Positions 49,001-60,800 of a stretch of DNA of 64,000 bases are shown here, one piece after another. The stretch comes from Apostichopus japonicus (taxonomy: Eukaryota > Echinodermata > Holothuroidea > Aspidochirotida > Stichopodidae): positions 730,001 through 794,000 of the forward strand of contig NC_092563.1 of the NCBI RefSeq assembly GCF_037975245.1. Direction: 5' to 3'. The translations under genes and the position numbers were made by a program. The notes under the pieces are model-generated. The model made no database searches, was not told the origin of the DNA, and saw only the letters and a program-made list of their open reading frames with translations. Each line of letters begins with the position of its first letter. Positions within the stretch are counted from its first letter, which is position 1.

Positions 49001-52000
49001 AAAAGATGAAAATTAGGCATTTTAACGGTATTTCTAGTAGTGGTGCTGTTCACAGCGTAAAATATACTTGTGCATTGATATCTATTGTGCTTTTTGTAAA
49101 TCAATGAGGCTTCAATAAAAATTGAAGAAAAGTGTGATCCTTGCCATAAATTGAATATTTCAAATGGTGTGATCCTGTCAGACTTTTTCCTTTGAACACT
49201 TAAAGAATCACCTAAATTAAGGGAGATATATTAGATTGGGGGGGGGGAGGAGGTGAAGGCCCAATTTAATGAGAAGTAATTTGCGTTCAGATATGCTACA
49301 ATAGGCTCACTTCAACACCTTTAAGTTACATCTTCATCATGCTGTCAAAATTTTTGTGAACTTTTCTTGTTAGCATTTTCCCCTGATGACCCTCGTACTA
49401 ACATTGCTTCCACTGTTCCTCTGTCCGTCCGTCCGTCCATCCGTCCATGTGCATCAGATTAAATGTTGTGGCAATTATGTCGTGATGAATCAAATGTGGT
49501 CTGGGAGTGATGTTTTTCTTCTTTTTGTTTACTTACAGTCAAAAGACTTCAAGCAAATCATGTTGCATCATGTAGGATGGGCTTCATTTTGACAGCATTT
49601 TTAGGGTATGGCTTACTGTAACTGCTTTCGTTTCTTAAGGATGGTTGTCAGTCACTGTAATAGCTATGTTTGAAATCTATCTAGGTTAGTACTTCCTAGG
49701 GAAATAGACTTGACAACCTACCAGCCTATCCTATGCTCCAACTACAGTAATGTTTCTCTCCGGCCCATGTAAAGAATGAATTGAAAAATCTGTGTGATTG
49801 GATCCAAAATTTTGAGTATGGTGTTTGCCTCTGATATGTCTTTAGTGTGACATTATTAAAAGGAAAGGGAGTTTTATAAGTTTGTGTGTGTGTGTGAGGG
49901 GGAGAGGAAGTGGGTGGGGGGAGGAAGTGGGGGGGTTGAGGCAGGTGTGGAGGAGGATGAGGAAGAATAGGCACTGCTAAATAATATAGAGGCTAAATTT
50001 GTCAAACTGGTGAGCCTCCAAGATATGACAAAACAGCTCACCTGAGCATGTTGTAAAGTATGGCAGTGAATATCTCTGTACGTGTAACGCAAGTTGACAA
50101 CATTAGCCTGGCACCCAAATAAATAAAGGTTGACTGATATTATCTTAAAAGGTATGACCATCAAAGCATTGAAAACAGTCAGTGTGGTGTTGAGCGGGGG
50201 GGGGGGAATAGTTATAGATCCCTTTCAAGTTAGTATTTTCTTTAATTTTGATTTCATGTTTTTGTCCATTTTGTTTTGTAGTGCTCGTTCCTCTATGTCG
50301 CACTAATTGCACCAAGTACATAATGTAGGACTGCTTCTAGGATCCATTTTATTTTATTCATGGTCACCACCATGGGCATCACGGTCACCTTTTTTCAAGA
50401 AAGGCAGCAAGACTATTCTATAACTAGACTGATTTAAAATATATATCCTCTGTCTAGGCCTGCCTAGGACTATCCCATTGATGTACCATTTTCAAATGCT
50501 CCTAGGCCAAACAATCCCCTGACATACGTTCCTCTAACATCCCCATCCCATGTGCCTCTTTTCACCCTCCTCCTTTGACCTCGATCCTAATGTCACACCC
50601 TGTTTAACATTGTCTTTGGAAGCCTGTAATTCATCTCTGGCAATTCCATCCAACACACATACTACCACAATAATATCATTCAGCAGTTTAATACCACTGC
50701 AATGTTGATTCTGGCTTCTGCCCTCATCAATCTATGAATTTTCAGTGTTGGTTTCTGCTCTCAATACCTATGAATATTCAATGGTGTTCACTCATGAATA
50801 TTCAATAGTAATTGTAATATACTCTATGACACTGCACTCTATGATACTTCACTGTATGGTTTATATGTACAACCATGTTGCATTCAATGCATGTTAGTTC
50901 TGTTTTGCCTCTGCCATTGGTTTTGCATTGTCTGGCAAATCACTACAGAAAAGTGACTGGGAAATTGTAAACAGTCTTATTAAGGAGCACAGAAATTGGT
51001 GGCTAGCGAGGTATTTCTCAGGATTGCCCCAAAAAAAAATTGGTAAAGAAAAAAGATAGTAGAAAACCTGACATTACATGATCAATAATAGTTATGCACA
51101 TGTGTGTATTTATTCAGCATGCATCTGTGAAACTGGACGTATTTGTGTATCTTTGATATAATTACAAGTGTTCAAAGGGATGGTGACAGTAGAGGGATAT
51201 AGATAAGTTTGGGAGGGGAGGTTAGAGATGGAGGGGGGGGAGGGGGCAAGAGATAGGTTGAAGAGAGAGACTTCCCTCCGTGGTTATGATAGGGAGCATC
51301 AATTTTCATAGTGGTGCATGTTTCCCAGAAGTAGCAGTCCTTCTGTGATTGCTTTATCAGTTATCAGTAACCTGCACATCATATCAATGTTGTTTGAGAT
51401 TGCTTGCATTAATGGTTGATACATAACATACTGTATGGTCAATAGTTTGATAGTTGCATTCTGTAATTTGTATAAATTTGTAGTAACTTCTCCTTTGTGT
51501 ATAGTGTGACATTTATATTTATTGAAGTTTCTTAAGATATAAAGGCGGTTGTTGGACTTGCCAGAAATGTATTTGAATTAGAAGGCTATGGTGATTACTT
51601 ATAGCTGCATACTGCATTGAAAGGATGTACATATGTATTATGTAATGCCTGATGAGAAAACACCTTCAAACTGATTAGTTTTCCTTTGGAGATAAGATGT
51701 AGTCCATGTGTACATGTATTTTCCTGCCATGCAATGTTCCAGTAATGGTAATAATGATAGAAATGGTCCTTTCAATTCTTGTAAATTAGGTTAACTAGAC
51801 TATGATTAGATTCATCTTTGACACAAAGAAAACGAAGAACAAAGGAATTGACCACAAATATCAAGCGACAGACACATTCACAGTGTAATACCCTAATGCA
51901 TTTATAGAAACACAATTTTCTTCAGGATTGAGTTGATGTTATGTTTGAATGAATAATGTGTAAGTGCCTGAATTTTGTTGGAACTTGGTGCAAATATTGC

Positions 52001-52723
52001 ACAAGCATTGTAGATGGCTTCCCTTGTTAATTTATTGAGATGGAAACAGGCAAATGGACAGACAGACAGACGGATATCCTGTCAGTTACACTGAGAGTCA
52101 CACAGACAGACACTCACACATTCACACAGTTAGTCAAATGAACTGACAGTTGTAGAATGATACATACAGCTATTTTGAATTCCATTTATTGTAATTTTGC
52201 TCTTGTAAGCTATTTAGTGTAGGACCATTGAATGATAAATACTTTATGGCGACAGTAAAGATGATTGAAGTCTACAATTAGTGGATTTTGCTGGTAAGAT
52301 ACAACACACACAGACACACACACACACATGTATAAACTGCATTAACAATATTTACATCTCAACTTAAGTTGCTATATATTACACAGACAAATCCAAAACA
52401 TTTTTTTCTATGGGTAGTGCACTCATTACAATAAAAGATGTTCAATACATAAAGAAAATTCATGAAATATTCCCCTCCCCCAGAGATATATAGCTAGACC
52501 AAGGCTGATTTGCATATAAAAATTGGGCTGAAGTTACTCATGGAGTAAGCTATTCATCAAGTATGTAATATAATGCCAACACTTGAAACAATTTCTATTT
52601 TTGATTTCTTTCTTGTTTTTATTCCCTTTCTTTCACAGTGCTTTTTGGAACTGGATTGTACCAGGAATTATCGCGCTAGGTGTCGCCTTAGGTTATCGTT
52701 ACTTCTTTGCAACATCCAACTGA
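36930..52723 (+). CDS. CYB5: Cytochrome b5, tail-anchored, complete spliced gene
   Basis: Six coding exons join in phase: 36930-37049, 40967-41003, 43518-43609, 44953-44982, 45409-45446 and 52639-52723, giving 402 nt and 133 residues, close to the 134 of mammalian microsomal cytochrome b5. Residues 1-86 form the heme domain: [29 protein letters not shown], then HPGGEE and FEDVGHS. His41 (in HPGG) and His65 (in VGHS) are the two axial heme ligands, 24 residues apart as in the family. A Lys/Glu-rich hinge follows. The end [20 protein letters not shown] is the C-terminal membrane anchor, inserted post-translationally into ER or outer mitochondrial membrane. The protein passes electrons from its reductases to desaturases, P450s and hydroxylases. 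Whether it is the A or B paralogue type cannot be decided here. Confidence 0.96.
37279..37413. repeat. Inverted repeat in cytochrome b5 intron 1
   Basis: GGTTGACTAGTTGAGACT at 37279 pairs with AGTCTCAACTAGTCCCAACC ending at 37413, with about 95 bp between the arms. It may be a small foldback element; no target duplication was established. Confidence 0.7.
38527..38977. repeat. CGATATCGG-type repeat in intron 1, interrupted by a SINE
   Basis: GCCGATATCGGGATTGG and AATATCGGATATTG occur at about 38539-38569. Dense related words (TATCGGTTGCCGTTATCGG, CCGATATCGATATCG, TTATCGGCGC) occur at about 38880-38980. The SINE copy at 38602-38800 sits between the two halves, so it may have inserted into an older repeat. 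Confidence 0.5.
38602..38800 (-). mobile_element. tRNA-derived SINE, copy 2
   Basis: It is the reverse complement of the body of the element at 15733-15975. GTCTCTTAGATTCA, CCATGATTATGAATTGTC, AACAACTCTG and GACTCGAAC (B box, 38763-38771) appear in the expected order. On the minus strand the element ends in a TTATTATTATT simple tail (about 38600-38615). The A-box part is lost or too diverged to recognise. Confidence 0.72.
39396..40165. repeat. About 261-bp tandem repeat, three copies, in cytochrome b5 intron 1
   Basis: The landmark AACTTAGTGTATTATTTAAG occurs at about 39400, 39665 and 39926. It is followed each time by GTGTAGACCTGCATTACT and AAAATAAGGTATTATATGGG. The copies differ by a few percent; the third is truncated before the last about 30 bp. 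Confidence 0.93.
40967..41003 (+). CDS. CYB5: Cytochrome b5 exon 2 (37-nt micro-exon with first heme His)
   Basis: TTCTTTCAG acceptor, then [12 protein letters not shown] and one base before GTAAGG. It carries the HPGG motif with His41. Confidence 0.93.
41004..43517. other. Cytochrome b5 intron 2
   Basis: It contains poly-G tracts (about 41834-41862 and 41980-41992) and, near 43.09 kb, a short element with a hammerhead-like layout (separate entry). No further exon was recognised. Confidence 0.6.
43087..43119 (+). mobile_element. Degenerate hammerhead-ribozyme-like motif, probable retroelement remnant
   Basis: CTTTGAAGAA is followed by GATTC, the loop TGCTA, GGATC (a five-pair stem with one G-T) and then GAAACGTC. 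This is the layout of a hammerhead core: CUGANGA, stem II, GAAA. Here the first core base is U instead of C, so self-cleavage is unlikely. Penelope-like elements and retrozymes carry such motifs (family knowledge). No reverse transcriptase is seen nearby. Confidence 0.45.
43518..43609 (+). CDS. CYB5: Cytochrome b5 exon 3 (second heme His)
   Basis: CGCCTCTAG acceptor. The frame reads [20 protein letters not shown], then [11 protein letters not shown], including His65. The GTAAGT donor is in phase 0. Confidence 0.95.
43610..44952. other. Cytochrome b5 intron 3
   Basis: AT-rich, no further exon or repeat recognised. Confidence 0.5.
44953..44982 (+). CDS. CYB5: Cytochrome b5 exon 4 (30-nt micro-exon, hinge)
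   Basis: GTTCCCCAG acceptor, ten codons [10 protein letters not shown], then GTAAAT. Phase 0 on both sides, so it could be skipped without a frameshift. It is rich in Lys, as expected for the hinge. Confidence 0.82.
45409..45446 (+). CDS. CYB5: Cytochrome b5 exon 5 (hinge)
   Basis: TTGTTTCAG acceptor, [12 protein letters not shown], ending in phase 2 before GTGAGG. It joins in frame to the membrane-anchor exon 7.2 kb downstream. Confidence 0.85.
46383..48240. repeat. 32-bp minisatellite in cytochrome b5 intron 5
   Basis: About 58 copies of GTATGATAGGGAGGTTGTG + AACCCAATCCTAG. Copies vary mainly at GGAGG/GGTGG/TGGAGG and TTGTG/TCGTG/TCCTG. The first two copies are more diverged. Each unit carries the palindrome CCTAGG. 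The period is not a multiple of three, so no long open frame results. Confidence 0.98.
48241..52638. other. Rest of cytochrome b5 intron 5
   Basis: Mostly AT-rich sequence. It holds a CCGT-repeat tract at about 49421-49448, poly-G runs near 49239 and 50196, a GT/G-rich tract at about 49880-49960 and a CA tract at about 52303-52330. No additional exon was recognised. Confidence 0.5.
52639..52723 (+). CDS. CYB5: Cytochrome b5 exon 6, membrane anchor
   Basis: CTTTCACAG acceptor; one base completes a Gly codon, then [20 protein letters not shown] and YFFATSN before TGA at 52721-52723. The Trp-rich start and the short polar end after a single hydrophobic span fit cytochrome b5 tail anchors. Confidence 0.94.
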
Positions 52724-55700
52724 CGTCTCTCTTCTGTAAGAACATTCCAACCGCAGGTTCAGTTTTGATACAGTTTTTGAGTGGAGACAAACAAATTCAA
52801 CATTAATGAATACAATTAATTGAAATCATTAGGAATATCTTTGGGCATTGAACAGATGTTAAACTTGATTTAATTTTAATGCCAGATGCTTAGCTTAATT
52901 GTTGCATCACCACTGTAACCATGACGATGCTAGAGGGAGGGGTTAACGAAAAAATTGTTGTGTATTGACGATGAATTTGAACTCAAGTGAATTGAAAGGA
53001 CCAAGAAGAACTTTTCTGAATTTCAAGGTGGGGTATGGGACACAACACCATCCCCTTTCCCGATGGTAAAATACTGGAATTGACCCATTATAGTAATATC
53101 TAATAAATTTGGTTTTTCAGATTTGATCATTTTTCAAATTAAAGAAAGTAGTAATAGTTTTACTGTGTTATTTTAAAGTTAACTGCTACATGATAATTTC
53201 AGAATATATCAAGGGATGTTAAGTAATAAACTAATGAGGAGTGGTCTCTGTAAAATGTCTAGACATATATTGGTTGCTATGTGACGTGATATACCAATAT
53301 GCACTACCATCATGTGTGATATTTTAATGTTGGCAAAACCTAGACAACAGGAGTATTAACAGTGATCATGCATAAATAATCATTTATAAACCAGAGACAG
53401 AAAGAGGTAAACTTTTGTGTTAGAGATGGAATTTTTGTAGCTTTGCTTTTTAAGCAGGTCTTGATGGTGAATTTGAGGTATAATGTAAACTTATGACCCT
53501 GTAAGAATCTACTACCAACTAATACTAAAAGCCCCAATTATAACAGACTATTTACAGAACATAATTTGGTTACCCTATATAAACGTAACAGGTCTGAATA
53601 TGTCATCCATAGGCAAAATACAACCCACCAAAACTTGCTTGCAAACATTGCAACTGCTTCTTGTCCTTTGAATCGATAATGTAGAGTACAAAGATGTTTC
53701 CGGATTTAAAATGTTGTAAACTTACAGATTAACTTGCAGTGTGGGATGAGGGCTATGTGTCAACAACAGTTAATAATTCGCTTAGCCCAACCAAGGCTTT
53801 AACCAATAATTTAAGATTTCTGGTAGTTCTATTGTAATTGATGATTGGACACTGGTTTGTAATATGTTAGTCGTATTCCTCTAGCTTCTGCTTTTACTTT
53901 TGCAAGACTGATTTCAAACGTGACAATGATCATGTTAAGACGAGCTTTCCAACTACTTACAGACAGTGATAACAGAACCATGAGAAACATTTCTGTTTGA
54001 TCAAATAATTAATTTGAAGCAGTTTTGGAGGTATGATAATTTGTAAATGAATACAGTAAGAAAGGGGCGAGGTAGATCAAACTGTGGTTGGCCCACTCTT
54101 TAAATAGTCGACCGATAGATTCTCTTGGAGTATTTGATCATTAACTTTGTATTATGAATAGCATATAAAGGGTCTGTTTATTATGCAGGTTTCCCTGTAT
54201 CCCCAGAGACCTACCTTATGACATGTACTCAACTACCTGCATATATTTTGTCTGTTTTATTAACATCTCTGCATTCGCTTTCAAATATGGCAGCACAAGT
54301 TCTGCAGACTTTAGAACTGCAGATAAACTCATGCACAAATAAATTACTGGGTTTCTATTCTAACTTGTTGAAGTAGATCTAACAGAGTTGAACTAGATCT
54401 GTGGTATACTATGAGAAACTTTGATGCTTTGGGAAGTAGTGGGCCTGATGGAGTCTGGTTAACAATATTTACTATTGTAATGGTCATATAAACAATAATA
54501 AGAAATTTGGAAAGACTTGTCCCTTGACAAATGTTGTATTCATGGCATAGAAAAAATAAAAAGGTTTTCTGAAACTAATATGATATATTGTATCCAGATT
54601 GGGACTGTTGAATGTCAAACTGTTTTTATCCTAAAAAAAATATTGTTGTTGTGTACAGTGCAGGGTTCTCACCGTCAAGACAAATACGCATAACTTCTAG
54701 CTATTTATTGCTGTAGCAGCACAACAGTTATAATAATCTGGCAACCATAAATGGGTAAGATGAACCCCCTTCCCAATATCATCTTCCAAGCACCAGCTGT
54801 GATTGTTTGGAGTCGACTCTCAACTGGAGCATAAAGCTGGTCTCAAGTTATCGAAGGGTGTGGTAAGTACCGTGTTGCCTGGAGATGCTGGTGTTTTAAT
54901 TTTCAGCCACACGGAAGCAGGTGGATTATTACGGCTGTAGACACTGAGTTTGGTAACAATTAGCAATTAATCTCAGACTCATTATGTTAACTCTGTTCAA
55001 TAGTCAGAGGTTATAAAGTACATGCAGTGAAGATGTTTGCAAGACCAACCAGATTTAATACACAAAAAGGAAAATAATGAATGTTGAACTGTTTATACCA
55101 GCAACACCACCGCCACCATTTATTAGCAATGTAGATCCTTCACAACTCTTGAATGTAATATTTAAGTATCTCTTCACCATAAGAAGGCAAAATTATAATG
55201 TATCAATAATGAAATAAAATTGCAAAAACATTTCTGTGGATTGGAATGCTCTTTGACTCAATGGAATCAAAATAATAAAGTCCACTCCATTCTTCAACAA
55301 AGATGTTGACGGAGGGAAAATTCCTGTGAATCAGTTTGTATCTTGTTTGCATAGATAAACAGTATGGGGCAGAGAAGACACCCAAAAATGGTCTCATTGC
55401 CTTTAGAAACTTATCATACATTACAGCTGATATTTGTTTAAATATTGATATACAAATAGACTTGAATAAAGAAAGAAGCCTATTGGAAATGCCTTTGTAA
55501 TCACTTAGCTATTTGGGTTAATTAAATTCTAACAAAATCCTAAAAGTTACCAAATGAAGGGAAAAATGAATTCGTTATTGAACAAGAAAATGTAATGAAG
55601 TATCAACAAATTGTCAATTATAAATAGTACAGATACATGGAAGCCTCAATGATAATATTAAATTTCAACTTGAAAAGCACCTCTCGTTGTGTGATCGTTG

Positions 55701-57372
55701 TCCGAATACATAGAACCTATATGTTCGTTGTGTGACCCCCCCAACCCCAATAACTTAGAACTGATGCTCAGGAATGCACAAAAACTATTAAACCTTTATG
55801 TTACATTTAGAGTCATTTGCTTTTGTACATGTTGTTAATTGATCAAAGCAAGCAATGAAATAATTTTGTAGTGTTCTTTTTGGGCTGAAAAATAAAATTT
55901 AATATTAAAACTTTTCCCTGATATTAAAACGATGCAATATGAATATGACAGAAAGCATTGACCTGAGTACTCGACATTTGGATTTTTCAAAGACAAAACT
56001 TACTTTTCACTCAATAATACATTACTAGGTAAACTGGTCTGTTGATATCGTAACTAACATGAGTAAAAACATGCAGTGAAAGTACGAAAATATATTTGTA
56101 AAATGGAATATTTTAATGAGAGTGTTGAGAATTGATCAAATATGCCCAATATGTTAACTAATTGTTAATTAATTTACTGATTTAGAATAAAAACTACTGT
56201 CAAACCCAACTGTAATTTCGGATTTTACTTGGTATGAAGACTCTGAAACGATTGCCAATGAATAACAATCTTACATGTTACACTGATGCATAATTATGAG
56301 AGTTGCATGACCACTATAAACTTTTAACATCTTATTGGGAGTTGCCAAAGATAGCATTACACTGCATCAAGTCCATATCATATGCTGATATCAAGTACAA
56401 TAGGTCATCTGTATCCTATTGAAGTGATGTTTCTGACAGTCTCATTTGACTTTTACATAGTATCCAGCCTCTTTTACTCAGCCTATCCTCCACCAATCTG
56501 ATGGCATGCCTTTGTAAATATATTGAAATAAATGAGGGTCCAGCTGGACTAAAGAATCAAAACTAGACAAGGAGCTGGGACTTGAGGGCTCTCCAGCATT
56601 GTCTCAATAGAGGGCGCTATCAGATGTGTTCTGACCTAAATGATATGTATTGTTCTTTGAACCATCTCTGAAGTGACATTATTACCAATATTAATGGTCT
56701 TTCATGGGCACTAAAGAGAGTAGACAAGGTGTGCTTTACACATGCACCTGTGTTACTATGAACATTTGCTAATATTCAAACTCATGTTGTATTACCTCTG
56801 CACACACCTTTAATATGTTCTGTTCACACGCTTTAGTCACCTCAATATATATCAATGCCCTATTGTGTAACCCTTAGGTCATCATCACACTATTTCTTTA
56901 ACTGAGGCTGTTTCTTGTACAGACATCCCGACACGATCTTATTGTAACAGACACATTGTATGTGCAATGTCGCCCTCTCTGCTCTATACTGAGCTGAAGA
57001 GGTGACGAGATTCTGTGAACTTCAGTTTTACCGTTTGACCACTGAAGAACCGATACATACTGCCAGTGTCATTTGGAAATGTGATACATTATACTCAACC
57101 CACCCACTTGGTAAACATACTACTGCCCTGATGTAATTAGTCCCAATGGACATTATATCCACAGCCAGAGTTTATTCATCATGACATGGCCACACTGGAT
57201 GCATCACCATCATTCTGGGTAGTTTTGGTTCACTAGCAAACATATGATGGGTATCATCTTTTGTTTTTGGAATCAGAGTGATGATACCATCAGTTGTCAA
57301 ATACCAAAATGTTGTCATGAGATCTGCATCTCCATGGATTGCCTTCTTGTTTCCATTGATCATGTGATGATC
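52724..57372. other. 3' UTR and intergenic region between cytochrome b5 and ANO10-like gene
   Basis: An AATAAA word at about 53225 could serve polyadenylation. A 63-codon open frame on the minus strand at 57172-57363 looks less biased than most (for example FWYLTTDGIITLIPKTKDD) but matches nothing I recognise. Otherwise nothing was identified. Confidence 0.4.
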
Positions 57373-59955
57373 TTGGATGACTACTGGTTTATGCCAAGCA
57401 TTGCCTTATTGATGACTACTGGTTTATGCCAAGCATTGCCTTGTTGATGACTACTGGTTTATGCCAAGCATTGCCTTATTGATGACTACTGGTTTATGCC
57501 AAGCATTGCCTTATTGATGACTACTGGTTTATGCCAAGCATTGCCTTATTGATGACTACTGGTTTATGCCAAGCATTGCCTTATTGATGACTACTGGTTT
57601 ATGCCAAGCATTGCCTTATTGATGACTACTGGTTTATGCCAAGCATTGCCTTGTTGATGACTACTGGTTTATGCCAAGCATTGCCTTATTGATGACTACC
57701 AGTATATACCAAGCATTGCCTTATTGATGACTACTGGTTTATGCCAAGCATTGCCTTATTGATGACTACCAGTATATACCAAGCATTGCCTTGTTGATGA
57801 CTACTGGTTTATGCCAAGCATTGCCTTATTGATGACTACTGGTTTATGCCAAGCATTGCCTTATTGATGACTACTGGTTTATGCCAAGCATTGCCTTATT
57901 GATGACTACTGGTTTATGCCAAGCATTGCCTTATTGATGACTACTGGTTTATGCCAAGCATTGCCTTATTGATGACTACCAGTATATACCAAGCATTGCC
58001 TTATTGATGACTACTGGTTTATACCAAGCATTGCCTTATTGATGACTACTGGTTTATGCCAAGCATTGCCTTATTGATGACTACTGGTTTATGCCAAGCA
58101 TTGCCTTATTGATGACTACTGGTTTATGCCAAGCATTGCCTTATTGATGACTACTGGTTTATGCCAAGCATTGCCTTATTGATGACTACCAGTATATACC
58201 AAGCATTGCCTTATTGATGACTACCAGTATATACCAAGCATTGCCTTATTGATGACTACTGGTTTATGCCAAGCATTGCCTTATTGATGACTACTGGTTT
58301 ATGCCAAGCATTGCCTTATTGATGACTACTGGTTTATGCCAAGCATTGCCTTATTGATGACTACCAGTATATACCAAGCATTGCCTTGTTGATGACTACT
58401 GGTTTATACCAAGCATTGCCTTATTGATGACTACTGGTTTATGCCAAGCATTGCCTTATTGATGACTACCAGTATATACCAAGCATTGCCTTGTTGATGA
58501 CTACTGGTTTATGCCAAGCATTGCCTTATTGATGACTACTGGTTTATGCCAAGCATTGCCTTATTGATGACTACTGGTTTATGCCAAGCATTGCCTTATT
58601 GATGACTACTGGTTTATGCCAAGCATTGCCTTATTGATGACTACCAGTATATACCAAGCATTGCCTTATTGATGACTACCAGTATATACCAAGCATTGCC
58701 TTATTGATGACTACTGGTTTATGCCAAGCATTGCCTTATTGATGACTACCGGTATATACCAAGCATTGCCTTATTGATGACTACCGGTATATACCAAGCA
58801 TTGCCTTATTGATGACTACCGGTATATACCAAGCATTGCCTTATTGATGACTACCGGTATATACCAAGCATTGCCTTATTGATGACTACCAGTATATACC
58901 AAGCATTGCCTTATTGATGACTACTGGTTTATACCAAGCATTGCCTTATTGATGACTACCAGTATATACCAAGCATTGCCTTATTGATGACTACTGGTTT
59001 ATGCCAAGCCTTGCCTTATTGATGACTACCGGTATATACCAAGCATTGCCTTATTGATGACTACCGGTATATACCAAGCATTGCCTTATTGATGACTACC
59101 AGTATATACCAAGCATTGCCTTATTGATGACTACTGGTTTATACCAAGCATTGCCTTATTGATGACTACCAGTATATACCAAGCATTGCCTTATTGATGA
59201 CTACTGGTTTATGCCAAGCCTTGCCTTATTGATGACTACCGGTATATACCAAGCATTGCCTTATTGATGACTACCGGTATATACCAAGCATTGCCTTATT
59301 GATGACTACCAGTATATACCAAGCATTGCCTTATTGATGACTACTGGTTTATGCCAAGCATTGCCTTATTGATGACTACTGGTTTATGCCAAGCCTTGCC
59401 TTATTGATGACTACCAGTATATACCAAGCATTGCCTTATTGATGACTACCAGTATATACCAAGCATTGCCTTATTGATGACTACTGGTTTATGCCAAGCA
59501 TTGCCTTATTGATGACTACTGGTATATACCAAGCATTGCCTTATTGATGACTACTGGTTTATGCCAAGCATTGCCTTATTGATGACTACTGGTTTATGCC
59601 AAGCCTTGCCTTATTGATGACTACCAGTATATACCAAGCATTGCCTTATTGATGACTACCAGTATATACCAAGCATTGCCTTATTGATGACTACTGGTTT
59701 ATGCCAAGCATTGCCTTATTGATGACTACCAGTATATACCAAGCATTGCCTTATTGATGACTACCAGTATATACCAAGCATTGCCTTATTGATGACTACT
59801 GGTTTATGCCAAGCATTGCCTTATTGATGACTACCAGTATATACCAAGCATTGCCTTATTGATGACTACTGGTTTATGCCAAGCATTGCCTTATTGATGA
59901 CTACTGGTTTATGCCAAGCCTTGCCTTGTTGATGACTACCAGTATATACCAAGCC
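57373..59955. repeat. 36-bp minisatellite with interspersed unit variants
   Basis: About 72 copies of TTGATGACTACTGGTTTAT + GCCAAGCATTGCCTTAT. Three unit types differ in one cluster: ACTGGTTTATGCC, ACCAGTATATACC and ACCGGTATATACC. The first type dominates the left third, and the others alternate in recurring blocks to the right. The last copy is cut at about 59955. It lies between the convergent cytochrome b5 and ANO10-like genes. Confidence 0.98.
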
Positions 59956-60749
59956 CTTTATGATAAGTGTTCAGAAAATCATGATGCAGGCCACTTCAAG
60001 TCCCCATCCTTGAAACAATGGAAGACTCCACTCAATGACACTGTAGAGTAGCAATTTCAGTCCTTCACAAGGTTTTGAGCCAAGAACCTAATTGTTGTGG
60101 TGTGGTGTGGTTAATCACTTCTAAACACTATGCCATACATTCATCTCACAGTTACTATTGATAACTGTGAGTAGCAAATATTCTTGAGGTATTAATCATC
60201 TGTTTGAAACTAACCTTCTAGACAAACAACAGATTATTTTTTGTTTTGTTTTTGCATATTAGGCAGACTACTTCTTATAAAGACAAATCAGCTACTCATA
60301 GTATGGTGATAATTAAATTCTTATTATGTACAGTAGCCTCTACTACTACATTTTAACCAAATTTTTATCTCTTTACTCTTACCTTACAAATATAAGCATG
60401 GATGTAGAATACAAGAATGCCCTGTAACATTATCAAGAACTTGCAATCCCATAAAGCATCGTTAGAATGAAAGAAAAGACACAAGAAAGCCAGCATGCCG
60501 TGAAACCTTCAATCACAGGAAATGAGTTTAAATCTAATAGTTTTTAAGAAAGAAATATAGAAAGTGGTATCATGAAAAGACCATAGAAAAAGTTGTATTA
60601 TTGAAAAGAATTGTAGAGAAATGCCTCATAAAAATATTAGAAATAAATATTAATTGCTACCAAAATTCCAGATTAAAGTGAGATGTTTTCTCTCATGAAT
60701 ATTCAGTTGAGATGAAATTTGTCTCTCATGAATATTAATTTAATGTTGA
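59956..60749. other. Region downstream of the ANO10-like stop codon
   Basis: It probably contains the 3' UTR of the minus-strand gene. No polyadenylation signal was identified with confidence. Confidence 0.4.
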
Positions 60750-60800
60750 TCACATGTCTTTCTTTTCCTCAGACAAGCTCATTTCCATTTCTGCTGCTTT
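60750..60800 (-). CDS. ANO10: ANO10-like last coding exon
   Basis: On the minus strand CTCATGCAG precedes KAAEMEMSLSEEKKDM and TGA (60750-60752). Phase 0 entry matches the upstream exon. The sequence is short and charged, so the assignment rests on splice signals, phase and position. Confidence 0.75.
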   Translation of the reverse strand, partial: KAAEMEMSLSEEKKDM

